Source of the DNA: Deltaproteobacteria bacterium
Lineage (GTDB): Bacteria; Bdellovibrionota_C; UBA2361; J135
Length of the DNA: 38,009 nucleotides
Direction: 5' to 3'
NCBI GenBank assembly: GCA_020635175.1
Contig: JACKAH010000011.1
Coordinates: 1 to 38,009, forward strand
The notes below the pieces were generated by a model. It ran no database searches, had not been told where the DNA came from, and worked only from the letters and a program-made list of their open reading frames with translations. The position numbers were made by a program, and so were the translations under genes. Positions 8,606-16,731 of this stretch are shown piece by piece. The first letter of the stretch is position 1; each line of letters starts with the position of its first letter.

Positions 8606-8647
8606 AAAGCCCTTGCTTGTTGATACAACTCACAAGCAAGGGCTTTT
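8606..8647. terminator. bidirectional intrinsic terminator between phhB and ftsZ
   Basis: A perfect 15-bp stem, AAAGCCCTTGCTTGT with its complement, surrounds an 11-nt loop, with T runs on the outer side of both strands. It lies in the gap between two converging genes and can serve both. It is the clearest intrinsic terminator in the window. Confidence 0.93.
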
Positions 8648-8677
8648 AAAGAGACGCTATAAGGAGGATCTAAAAAA

Positions 8678-9892
8678 TTATTCTGCCTGCTTCCTTAAGA
8701 AAGTTGGTATCTCATACTTATCATCATCGTCAGTACTAGAGAGCACAGAAAGCTTCTTAAGCTTTATTACCTCTCCAGATGATTCTTTACCCTGACGAGC
8801 AAAGGCAGGAACTTCTAACTTACTATCTGTAGGCACTACAGGAGTAGAGCGTGTAACATGAGTCATTGAAAGAGTTGTCTCATCACTTGCAGAGTCGCCA
8901 AAGCCAGTAGCAATAACTGTAACTCTGACCTTATCTTCAAGATTATCATCAATGACCATTCCCCAGATGATGTTAGCATCATCATGAGCTTCACTATGAA
9001 TCAATTCAGCAGCTTCGTTTACCTCTTGTAGGGTAACATCAGGTGAAGCAGTAACGTTGATTAAAACGCCACGAGCACCACTGATAGAGATATCTTCAAG
9101 CAACGGGCTAGAGATTGCTTTCTCAGCAGCTTCTAAGGCTCTATTATCACCAGAAGATTCACCGGTACCCATCATCGCCATGCCCATCTCAGACATAACC
9201 GTACGTACGTCAGCGAAGTCTACGTTTACAAGACCTTCTAGTATGATTAGATCACTGATTCCCTTAACTGCTTGATAAAGGATATCGTCCGCTCTTCTAA
9301 AAGTTTCAAGTAACGAGGTATTTCTACCCGCAATTGAAAGTAATCTTTGGTTTGGAATCGTAATAAGGGTATCAACTTGCCTACGCAGAGCATCTATTCC
9401 TGCTTCTGCATTTCTCATACGGCGCTTTCCTTCAAAAAGGAAAGGTTTTGTGACTACACCAACTGTTAGAGCGCCCATATCTTTAGCAACACGAGCAACT
9501 ACCTCAGCTCCACCTGTTCCTGTACCACCACCCATTCCGGCAGTTACAAAAACCATGTCAGCGCCATCAATATTTTGACGAATCTTTTCTACACTCTCTT
9601 CAGCTGCTGCTCGACCGATTTCAGGGTCAGCACCAGCTCCAAGACCTTTGGTAATCTCATCACCAAGCTTAATTTTAGATGGTGCTGGACTAGCTGCCAA
9701 AGCCTGCGCATCAGTGTTTCCAGCGATAAACTCAACGCCTTCCAAACCAACACGAATCATGTTGTTTACAGCGTTGCTTCCGCCACCACCAATTCCGAAA
9801 ACTTTTATGCGTGCTTTACTAGCCTCTAACTTTAGATCGCCTTGTCGACTTTGGTTATCAGCGTGTGTGTTAGGTTTTTGCGTCTCGCTCAT
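8678..9892 (-). CDS. ftsZ: cell division protein FtsZ
   Basis: Tubulin-like GTPase that forms the Z-ring. Seen: IKVFGIGGGGSNAVNNM at 29-45, the tubulin signature GGGTGTG at 121-127, and the T7-loop region ISDLIILEGLVNVDFADV. The C-terminal tail ends in YEIPTFLRKQAE, the conserved peptide that binds FtsA and other partners. A run of four aspartates sits just before that peptide. The N-terminal extension of about 28 residues before the core is hydrophilic and slightly long. The length of 404 is normal. AGGGGC lies about 10 nt upstream of the ATG. Last gene of the murC-murB-ftsQ-ftsA-ftsZ cluster, followed by an intrinsic terminator. Confidence 0.98.
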   Translation of the reverse strand: MSETQKPNTHADNQSRQGDLKLEASKARIKVFGIGGGGSNAVNNMIRVGLEGVEFIAGNTDAQALAASPAPSKIKLGDEITKGLGAGADPEIGRAAAEESVEKIRQNIDGADMVFVTAGMGGGTGTGGAEVVARVAKDMGALTVGVVTKPFLFEGKRRMRNAEAGIDALRRQVDTLITIPNQRLLSIAGRNTSLLETFRRADDILYQAVKGISDLIILEGLVNVDFADVRTVMSEMGMAMMGTGESSGDNRALEAAEKAISSPLLEDISISGARGVLINVTASPDVTLQEVNEAAELIHSEAHDDANIIWGMVIDDNLEDKVRVTVIATGFGDSASDETTLSMTHVTRSTPVVPTDSKLEVPAFARQGKESSGEVIKLKKLSVLSSTDDDDKYEIPTFLRKQAE

Positions 9893-10081
9893 ATAAAACT
9901 GCCCCTAAAAAATACTACATATGGTTCAGTGAATTAGCATCACCTGCAATGTTCACCTATAACATAGGTCCAGAGATAAATTCTAATACTCTCTTAACAG
10001 AAAAATCTGCAACTTGAGAATTACTTTAGGTAACTTAAACTAACGAGGAACTAATGTAAAGAGAAAATGAGCTCAAACTCA
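9893..10081 (-). promoter_or_regulatory. ftsA-ftsZ intergenic region with candidate ftsZ promoter and a small palindrome
   Basis: The 189-nt gap is the longest inside the division cluster. On the minus strand TTGCAG and TATTAG stand 18 nt apart and could drive extra ftsZ transcription. Closer to ftsZ, the palindrome ACCTAT-AAC-ATAGGT (9955-9969) has no T run and could be an operator or a processing site. Both are pattern-based only. Confidence 0.35.
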
Positions 10082-11308
10082 CTACATTCCATCTGAAAAC
10101 CACTCATTAACTCGTCTGAGGAAGTTTTTGAAAAAAGAACCACTGTTTCCACTGTACTTAGTGATTGGATTTTCTTTAGAAGCGATGCGAACCAGTCCTA
10201 AGGCTGTGGATAAATCAGGTAAATTATCAGTATCACTTAGGCCTTTAAAATTCCGAGGAAGCCCTACCCTGATCGGCAAATGAAAAACATCTTGAGCAAT
10301 CGACTCTATTCCCTCTAAATTTGCCGATCCTCCAGTTAGAACGATTCCACTTGTTAAATACTCATCAGCACCCGTTCGTAAAAGCTCTCGATGAACTAAA
10401 TGAAAAATCTCCTCAACGCGAGGCTGAATTATCTCTGTTAAGACCTGCTTTGAAAGTACACGCGGAGGTCTACCACCTGTTGATGGCACTTCGATTATCT
10501 CATCATCATGCGCTTTTCTAAGTGACGCTGTGGCATGTCTTTGTTTAATATCTTCAGCTGCCGCAATAGGAGTTCTAAGACCAGCAGCGATATCATTTGT
10601 AAGATGATTTCCACCAACTGGCAGAACAGCTACATGCCTAACCGAACCGGAATGATAAACAACGATATCCGTTGTACCGCCTCCAACATCAACTAAGCAG
10701 ACACCTAACTCTTTCTCCTCGGGCGAAAGAACAGCTTCTCCACTTGCAAGCGAAGAGACAACAATATCTCTAACAGTTAGACTGCATCGGTTAGCGCACT
10801 TCACAACATTTTGTGCGCTAGTGATTGAACCTGTAACGATATGAACTTTTGCTTCTAGCCGTACACCTGATATTCCAAGTGGTTGGCGAATGCCATCTTG
10901 TGAGTCAATAACAAACTCTTGCGGCAATACATGAAGCACTTCTCGGTCAGATGGAATTGCTACTGCTTTTGCTGCTTCAATCACACGTTCTATATCGTGC
11001 TTACTAACTTCTTTGTTCTTAATCGGGACAACGCCATTACTGTTAAAGCCCTTAACATGAGCACCGCCAATAGAAGCGTAAACAGTAGAGATCTCAACGT
11101 TAGCGCTACGCTCAGCTTGACCTACAGCTTTCGAGATCGCCTCAACCGTGCCTTCGATATTAATGACAACACCTTTCCGTAGACCACTTGATGGGGTTTT
11201 GCCAACACCAAGGATCTTAACAGAATCTTCAAGGACTTCAGCAACAACGACTGTTGTCGAACTAGTACCGATATCCAAGCCTACAATAATGTTTGATTTA
11301 CTACTCAT
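10082..11308 (-). CDS. ftsA: cell division protein FtsA
   Basis: Actin-like ATPase that tethers FtsZ to the membrane. Seen: VGLDIGTSSTTVVVAE at 9-24 (phosphate 1), the 1C subdomain region (YASIGGAHVKGF, LPQEFVID), DVGGGTTD at 207-214 (phosphate 2), and VLTGGSANLEG near the end (adenosine loop). The C-terminus LRRVNEWFSDGM is a short amphipathic segment, as expected for the membrane-targeting helix. The length of 408 is normal. It lies between ftsQ and ftsZ in the usual order. Confidence 0.97.
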   Translation of the reverse strand: MSSKSNIIVGLDIGTSSTTVVVAEVLEDSVKILGVGKTPSSGLRKGVVINIEGTVEAISKAVGQAERSANVEISTVYASIGGAHVKGFNSNGVVPIKNKEVSKHDIERVIEAAKAVAIPSDREVLHVLPQEFVIDSQDGIRQPLGISGVRLEAKVHIVTGSITSAQNVVKCANRCSLTVRDIVVSSLASGEAVLSPEEKELGVCLVDVGGGTTDIVVYHSGSVRHVAVLPVGGNHLTNDIAAGLRTPIAAAEDIKQRHATASLRKAHDDEIIEVPSTGGRPPRVLSKQVLTEIIQPRVEEIFHLVHRELLRTGADEYLTSGIVLTGGSANLEGIESIAQDVFHLPIRVGLPRNFKGLSDTDNLPDLSTALGLVRIASKENPITKYSGNSGSFFKNFLRRVNEWFSDGM

Positions 11309-11352
11309 ATAGTTTTATCTATCCGATCTCTTACCAAGAATAAAGAAGGAAT

Positions 11353-12174
11353 TTATAACTTAGAATCATTTTGGGTAGAGTCATCTTTTTTGCGCACTAC
11401 TGCCATTTTTCTAAAAGCAAGATCAATTGTTTCAATATCTTCCTTATCTGGCATGTCATTTAAAAGTGTCTTTAGTCTCAGCGATTCAGATTTAAGCCTA
11501 CCCTGGTCCTCTTCACTGAAGCTAAAAACCACAGTGAAATCCCAATCTGAAAATTTAATTGCTATTTCCCCATTTTCCTTAAGTTCAGCGTACTGAATCA
11601 TATAGCTCGTATACTGCTCTACGCTATCCATAACCCGCTTAGCATAAGCCAATCTCATACTAATTAGATCAGAGGAATTTTTTAATCGGGAAAGACCTTT
11701 AATTAACCGCAATCTCCCAAATTTATTCACCAGAGCATCATTTTCCAAATCAGTATCACTAACAGGCATGATGAAGTCACCCTGACTCCCAACCAGCCAA
11801 TTTTGATCTTCATAAGTTGTGATAAATTGTGGCTTAGTTTCAACTATTGATAACACAAAACATCTTGGATCAAGAATCGCAAATCTTTCGCACGAGTTAA
11901 TCTTTACATCAGAGATATATTTATGTGAGGCCAAACGTTGCCGAATTTCAGATCTATTTCTTTGCCACCACCAGACACTTTCGTTTTGTGGCAATAACGC
12001 TTGCACTTCTGATTCTGTTGTTAGCTTTAAACCTTTTAGGTGAACTTCTTTTTTTGAACTATATTCTGTGTAATCGTGATAAGCATCACTAGCGCTCTGA
12101 ATCGCGAACTCACGCGTTGAGGGAACAACTGCTAACGCAGCTAGTACTAACACTGGTATTAACAACTGTTTCAT
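11353..12174 (-). CDS. ftsQ: cell division protein FtsQ (divergent)
   Basis: FtsQ is a bitopic inner-membrane protein linking early and late divisome parts. Here there is an N-terminal hydrophobic segment (residues 3-18), then a POTRA-like domain at about 43-115 (VHLKGLKLTTESEVQALL, LASHKYISDVKI, VLSIVETKP), then a beta domain ending in IDLAFRKMAVVRKK. That end matches the FtsQ C-terminal pattern. The cytoplasmic N-terminus is almost absent, which is unusual. Overall sequence is poorly conserved and the name leans on position between murB and ftsA. There is no Shine-Dalgarno sequence; a -10 box lies 7 nt before the ATG, suggesting a leaderless mRNA. Confidence 0.88.
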   Translation of the reverse strand: MKQLLIPVLVLAALAVVPSTREFAIQSASDAYHDYTEYSSKKEVHLKGLKLTTESEVQALLPQNESVWWWQRNRSEIRQRLASHKYISDVKINSCERFAILDPRCFVLSIVETKPQFITTYEDQNWLVGSQGDFIMPVSDTDLENDALVNKFGRLRLIKGLSRLKNSSDLISMRLAYAKRVMDSVEQYTSYMIQYAELKENGEIAIKFSDWDFTVVFSFSEEDQGRLKSESLRLKTLLNDMPDKEDIETIDLAFRKMAVVRKKDDSTQNDSKL

Positions 12175-12181
12175 TTAAGGA

Positions 12182-12209
12182 AGTATAGGAGATTCGCAGC
12201 TTAGCGCAA
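12182..12209 (-). promoter_or_regulatory. candidate leaderless promoter of ftsQ
   Basis: On the minus strand TTGCGC (12209-12204) and TATACT (12187-12182) are 16 nt apart, and only 7 nt separate the -10 box from the ftsQ ATG. Transcription should therefore start at or next to the ATG. It lies in the 44-nt gap after murB. Confidence 0.5.
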
Positions 12210-12218
12210 AGGGAGATT

Positions 12219-13127
12219 TTAGCCCCAATAAATTAGCTCTGTTTCTAGCCTGACTCCTCTTTCCGTCAAAGCCCTATCTTGACACAGGCGCACTAGCTCA
12301 AGAACTTCATTAGCTGTTGCTAGTCTATCTTTATTGACAATCCAATTTGCATGATGCTCCGAAATCTGAGCACCACCGACACTGACACCTTTTAGCCCTA
12401 ATGATTCTATTATTCTACCTGCGGAACCTCGCTCTTTAGGGTTTTTAAAAACCGAACCTGAAGAAGGTAACGTTATCGGCTGATTTTTCTTACGCTCGCT
12501 TAGATAATAAGCCCTGGTTTGTAAAATCTGATCAGAGCTTCCAGGGATTAATTCTATCTCCGCTGACACGACCATTGAAGATTTGGGTAGATTAGACTTT
12601 CTGTAAGTAAAATTAAGCTCTGCTTGTGGAAGCTCTAATAGCTCACCATCAACCGTCACAACTGTGATGCTCTTTACCAGATCAACTATCTCGCCACCAT
12701 GCGCACCAGCGTTCATATAGATAGCACCACCAAAAGAAGCTGGTATCCCACCTGCAAATTCAAGCCCGGAGTATCCAGCAGCACTTAATTGATGTGAAAG
12801 TACTATCAGCGGCATAGCTCCCATTACCCTAAAACTACCTCCTCTCAACTTTTCAACCTGTCGAAAACCCTTGCCTAACTTGATAACCCATTGATCAAGT
12901 CCAGCATCAGGCAATAACAGATTGCTACCTGCTCCGAGGATTCTAAAATTTTCGCCTGTTTCTGTAATAAATCTCACTAAGCTAAGCAATTCATCAGTTG
13001 AATTAACCTCAACAAGCTTAGCTAGCATTCCACCAATTGAATAAGTTGTGAGCTTTGAACCCTCTTTTGGGGTAACAACTAGACCCGTTGCTGCAGTGAG
13101 CTCGTTAATTGCTTCTGCAGTCTCCAT
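12219..13127 (-). CDS. murB: UDP-N-acetylenolpyruvoylglucosamine reductase MurB
   Basis: FAD enzyme that completes UDP-N-acetylmuramate. Seen: TTYSIGG at 27-33, GAGSNLL at 65-71 (FAD), EFAGGIPASFGGAIYMNAGAHGGE at about 123-146, FTYRKS with Arg176, and SGSVFKNP at 223-230 with the proton-donor serine. The terminal ETELIYWG carries the last active-site glutamate. The length of 302 fits the shorter MurB class. It starts 3 nt after the murC stop codon. Confidence 0.96.
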   Translation of the reverse strand: METAEAINELTAATGLVVTPKEGSKLTTYSIGGMLAKLVEVNSTDELLSLVRFITETGENFRILGAGSNLLLPDAGLDQWVIKLGKGFRQVEKLRGGSFRVMGAMPLIVLSHQLSAAGYSGLEFAGGIPASFGGAIYMNAGAHGGEIVDLVKSITVVTVDGELLELPQAELNFTYRKSNLPKSSMVVSAEIELIPGSSDQILQTRAYYLSERKKNQPITLPSSGSVFKNPKERGSAGRIIESLGLKGVSVGGAQISEHHANWIVNKDRLATANEVLELVRLCQDRALTERGVRLETELIYWG

Positions 13128-13130
13128 GCA

Positions 13131-14501
13131 TTAACCCATTTGATCGAGGATTAGATTTGGAAGCTTACCGATAGAACCTGCGCCAAAGCAGATCACAAGA
13201 TCCCCAGGCTTAGCGCTCGCTGCTACTTGTGATGCAATCGAACCAAAATCTGAATTAAAAGCTTTTGACTCATGAGTAATTGCCTTACAAAGCTCTTCAC
13301 CAGAGATTCCTTCAATTGGTTTTTCACTTGCAGCATGAATATCAGTAACAATCAAACTATCACATGCTTCAAATGAGTTTAAAAAATCTGCGAAACAATC
13401 TTTGGTACGCGTATAGCGATGTGGTTGAAAAATTACATGTATATCACCTTCACCATAGCTACTGGCTTGTAGCGCAGAGAGTGTAGCTTTTATCTCTGTT
13501 GGATGATGACCGTAATCACTCATAACTGTTGTGCCATTTTTCTGACCAATAATCTCAAGGCGACGCTTGATACCAGGAAAACTCTGAAGTGCTTTTGAAA
13601 TTGATTTGATAGAGAGACCTAGCTCTAACGCCACGGCAATGGCTGCCAGTGCATTTTGCGCCATATGCTTTCCAAGCATAGGTAAATCGATCGTTGCTTG
13701 ATGCTGATCATGCAAGACTACATCAAAACAGATACTAGTTCCATTTGATTGGTAGTTTTCAATTCTCAATTCAGCATCTGGAGAAAATCCATAAGTTATT
13801 TTTCTGCGAGAATAAAATTCTGCAATTTTTCTAACCCTAGCATCATCAACACATAAAACCGCCAAACCATAGAAAGGTACAGAATGAAGAAATTGTTCAA
13901 AACACTGCTCAAGATCACTCATTGAGCTATAAGCCTCTAGATGTTCAGAATCAATATTTGTAACTATCGCTATTGAAGGCTTCAGCAATAAAAAGCTACG
14001 GTCACTCTCATCAGATTCAGCAACTAGAAATTCTCCCTTTCCTAATCGTCCACCACTTTTATCTTTAGTCTTAACCTGACCACCAATTATTACAGTTGGA
14101 TCAAGATCATTTTCCTCTAAGATGTGAGCTATCATACTAGTTGTGCTGGTCTTGCCATGCGAGCCAGCAACAGCTATTCCAAATTTAAGTCTCATAAGCT
14201 CAGCTAACACCTCAGCTCGAGGAACAACAGGAATTCCCCTCTCCCTGGCTGCCACAAGTTCAGGATTGTCCTGAGGCACAGCAGATGAGTAAACCAAAAG
14301 CGAGGCCTCGACTGGAAGATTTTCAAAAGAATGTCCCTGCGAGATTACCGCCCCAAGCTGCTCTAAACGAGCACAAGCATCGTTTGCAACTAGATCTGAA
14401 CCCGAAACCTGAAATCCCTGGTGTAGAAGCACCTCAGCGATGCCTGACATACCGACACCACCAATGCCGGTAAAATGAAAGTGTAGATTAGGGTTATACA
14501 T
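13131..14501 (-). CDS. murC: UDP-N-acetylmuramate-L-alanine ligase MurC
   Basis: ATP-dependent ligase that adds the first amino acid to UDP-MurNAc. Seen: GIGGVGMSGIAE at 12-23 (UDP-binding), GSHGKTST at 113-120 (P-loop), AESDESD, TNIDSEHLEAY, and DYGHHPTEIKATL followed by QPHRYTRT. The length of 456 is typical. First gene of the murC-murB-ftsQ-ftsA-ftsZ operon, diverging from the methyltransferase gene across 72 nt. No murG or ddl is in the cluster. Confidence 0.97.
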   Translation of the reverse strand: MYNPNLHFHFTGIGGVGMSGIAEVLLHQGFQVSGSDLVANDACARLEQLGAVISQGHSFENLPVEASLLVYSSAVPQDNPELVAARERGIPVVPRAEVLAELMRLKFGIAVAGSHGKTSTTSMIAHILEENDLDPTVIIGGQVKTKDKSGGRLGKGEFLVAESDESDRSFLLLKPSIAIVTNIDSEHLEAYSSMSDLEQCFEQFLHSVPFYGLAVLCVDDARVRKIAEFYSRRKITYGFSPDAELRIENYQSNGTSICFDVVLHDQHQATIDLPMLGKHMAQNALAAIAVALELGLSIKSISKALQSFPGIKRRLEIIGQKNGTTVMSDYGHHPTEIKATLSALQASSYGEGDIHVIFQPHRYTRTKDCFADFLNSFEACDSLIVTDIHAASEKPIEGISGEELCKAITHESKAFNSDFGSIASQVAASAKPGDLVICFGAGSIGKLPNLILDQMG

Positions 14502-14573
14502 TCTTTGACTGATTACCTATGATTATGAGAACTTAGGCTGCAAACTATAACAGAACTCGTTTTCTATTTAAAC

Positions 14574-15266
14574 ATGTTGATGCCAAAATCAGCTCTTGAA
14601 AAATATCAATTTAAACCGTTCATTGGCTCGAGCCACCATTGGGCCCTGCAGCATATCGAAAAGATTGACCCTTCAACCAATGTGCTCGATATAGGCTGCG
14701 GTAGCTCTGCTATCGGCAGCATCCTCAAAGAAAGGAATTTTAGTTCTCTACATGCCGTAGAAATTGACGAAAAAGCGTACCAAAACGCCCAAGGCATCTA
14801 CCATCGCGTAGCGAAAGAGTTGGATGAGGTAAGTGACAGGAAATATGGATTGATTCTTTTGCTTGATGTAATCGAGCATATGCAGAATCCTGAAGAATAT
14901 CTAGTTGAAGTTGTCAAACTTCTAAATCCAGGTGGAATGTTATTTATCTCTGTTCCAAACGTCGCTCACTGGAGTGTTAGAATTCCGTTGCTCTTTGGTT
15001 ACTTCAATTACACCGATCGAGCGATTCTAGATCGAACTCATCTACAGTTTTTTACTAAGAGTAGATTTAAGAAACTTTTAAGTGAACAGAAGGATACTCG
15101 AATATTCGAAATGAGTGCCAGTATTGAACCAGCCGAATTCGTGCTTCCAAAGGTTATTTGGGACAATCTAGTATTTCAGGAAGTTTCAAAGTTAAGAGTT
15201 AAATTTGCTAGCCTTTTCCCTGGATTGATGGCCTACCAACATCTTGCTGTCGTAAAAAAGATCTAA
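14574..15266 (+). CDS. class I SAM-dependent methyltransferase
   Basis: Motif I VLDIGCGSSAIG is at residues 37-48, an acidic motif follows (HAVEID), and LILLLDVIEHMQNPEEYL at about 93-110 is the motif typical of the UbiE/Coq5 and sugar-type methyltransferases. LLNPGGMLFISVPN is motif III-like. The protein resembles enzymes found in polysaccharide clusters, but the substrate cannot be told. The ATG has no clear ribosome binding site. Its stop codon interlocks with that of the membrane protein on the other strand (CTAA, 15263-15266). Confidence 0.85.
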   Translation: MLMPKSALEKYQFKPFIGSSHHWALQHIEKIDPSTNVLDIGCGSSAIGSILKERNFSSLHAVEIDEKAYQNAQGIYHRVAKELDEVSDRKYGLILLLDVIEHMQNPEEYLVEVVKLLNPGGMLFISVPNVAHWSVRIPLLFGYFNYTDRAILDRTHLQFFTKSRFKKLLSEQKDTRIFEMSASIEPAEFVLPKVIWDNLVFQEVSKLRVKFASLFPGLMAYQHLAVVKKI

Positions 15267-15874
15267 GCCTCAGCTCTTGATTTAATCTCTTCGTCTAAAA
15301 GTTCTCTACCACCAAGCTTAAATACCCTATCTTCGTAATTCTGAAGTCTTGGATAACATAGGATGTTCATAACTAAAGAGAACAAGATAAACGGCAATAT
15401 AGCTGAAAAATCTTGTCTTAATTGCGCATAGATAAATCCAAGTAATGTGACAGCAACGCTAATCAAAAGCCCCGTCACAAATTGCTTAAACGTGAGCGAA
15501 GCAACTTTCAGTATTAAGAATTCTTTCTTACTAAGCTGCTTAACCTTTGCTAAATCAACCGGATCAACTCTTCCAGTCTGTTTATGCCTAGCGAGCTTTT
15601 CAGGAAAAACATCTTCATTTAAAAAATCAAGCAATGCATTATTAGAGAAAAGATGCGCCTGTACCTTGAAGTATACAGCTATTAGGACAAAGGCTATCAA
15701 GTAAAAGACCCAACCAGTTGATACTTTTATTGGATCATCCCAGTATGCCGAAGCAATATGCACAGAATAAAGCATTACAAAAACTGCTAAGGTTAAAATA
15801 AACCAAAGCAACCTATAAGTGCCCTCAAGTGGTGCTAGCAAGGATTTTAGATTTTTGGTGAGTTCTCCTCTCAT
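15263..15874 (-). CDS. membrane protein of unknown function, four predicted helices
   Basis: I do not recognise the family. Hydrophobic segments fall at about 21-41, 54-70, 131-150 and 157-173. Between helices 2 and 3 lies a charged loop of about 60 residues (NEDVFPEKLARHKQTGR, LAKVKQLSKKEF), and the C-terminus is charged. It is last in an apparent operon rimO-glycosyltransferase-this gene, 56 nt after the glycosyltransferase. An inverted repeat, AGCGTC/GACGCT, spans 15875-15906, with one arm abutting the ATG and no Shine-Dalgarno sequence visible, so translation may depend on that structure. A role in glycolipid or polyprenyl-sugar handling is possible from context only. Confidence 0.7.
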   Translation of the reverse strand: MRGELTKNLKSLLAPLEGTYRLLWFILTLAVFVMLYSVHIASAYWDDPIKVSTGWVFYLIAFVLIAVYFKVQAHLFSNNALLDFLNEDVFPEKLARHKQTGRVDPVDLAKVKQLSKKEFLILKVASLTFKQFVTGLLISVAVTLLGFIYAQLRQDFSAILPFILFSLVMNILCYPRLQNYEDRVFKLGGRELLDEEIKSRAEA

Positions 15875-15930
15875 AGCGTCAAAAGATACTCGATTTCTTA
15901 GACGCTGACCACTCCAAAGAGAGGCAAAGC

Positions 15931-16731
15931 TTACATTACAGCTATTTTTTGCTGAGTCTGAGCAGGAATCTCTAATGTTCCAGGGAACATCAATTTATTA
16001 TGCTTGCGATGATTGTAGAACCGAAATGTTGTCTCAATACAATGTAGAGCATATGGAATCCCATTTACATGACAGATCTCATCTCCATAGTAGGTTGGAA
16101 TTGGCCTCTCAACTATTCTCATATCCCTTTCGGCTAAAGCTAAGATAATCTCTGTATCGAAATGCCATGTATCAGTGAAGTTGGTAAACGGAACCTGACG
16201 CAAAGCATCCATTGAGTAAAGTCTATACCCAGAATGATACTCACTCAGATTCATTCCACTTAACCTATTCTGAATTGTAGTGAGCACCCTGTTTCCAAAA
16301 TACTTATAGAGAGGCATTCCACCCCTTAGCGCCTCACCTTTTCGGCACATCCTAGAACCGAAAACCATGTCAGCTTCACCATTTACTAGCGGTTCAAGTA
16401 AATCAGGTAATTTTTCGGGAGCGTATTGACCATCACCGTGCACAAGCGCAACAACATCTAAGCCACGATCCATTGCATATAGATAACCGACTTTCTGATT
16501 TCCACCATATCCGTGATTAACCTGATTGCGATGAACGGTTAGCTTATCAATTTTATGTTCATGCTTGTAACCAAGTGCAGCATAGTAGGTATTATCCTGG
16601 CTACAATCATCAATGACAAAAATCTCCTCGACTTGGTCGTACGTTTCCTTGGGAATTCTCGATATTGTTTCAATCAGATGATCAACAGCATTGTATGCTA
16701 TAATGAATATTCCAACTTTTTTCTTTTTCAT
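15931..16731 (-). CDS. family 2 glycosyltransferase (dolichyl/polyprenyl-phosphate mannosyltransferase-like)
   Basis: GT-A type enzyme using a nucleotide sugar. Seen: VGIFIIAYNAVDHLIETI at the N-terminus, FVIDDCSQDNT, NHGYGGNQKVGY, HGDGQY at 98-103 (metal and nucleotide binding), MVFGSRM, and a later SEYHSGYRLYS. This order matches the DPM1/DPG synthase-like group that transfers a sugar to a lipid phosphate. It has no C-terminal membrane helices, so it acts as a soluble or peripheral enzyme. The ATG shares ATGA with the rimO stop. The next gene encodes a four-helix membrane protein. Confidence 0.88.
   Translation of the reverse strand: MKKKKVGIFIIAYNAVDHLIETISRIPKETYDQVEEIFVIDDCSQDNTYYAALGYKHEHKIDKLTVHRNQVNHGYGGNQKVGYLYAMDRGLDVVALVHGDGQYAPEKLPDLLEPLVNGEADMVFGSRMCRKGEALRGGMPLYKYFGNRVLTTIQNRLSGMNLSEYHSGYRLYSMDALRQVPFTNFTDTWHFDTEIILALAERDMRIVERPIPTYYGDEICHVNGIPYALHCIETTFRFYNHRKHNKLMFPGTLEIPAQTQQKIAVM

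Noticed and set aside
9057..9896. Plus-strand open frames opposite ftsZ
   Set aside because: They are reverse-strand shadows of a strongly conserved gene, without ribosome binding sites or recognisable products.
11353..12174. ftsQ locus as an unrelated membrane protein
   Set aside because: Similarity is low, but the N-terminal anchor, POTRA-like domain, typical C-terminal strand and position between murB and ftsA together support FtsQ.
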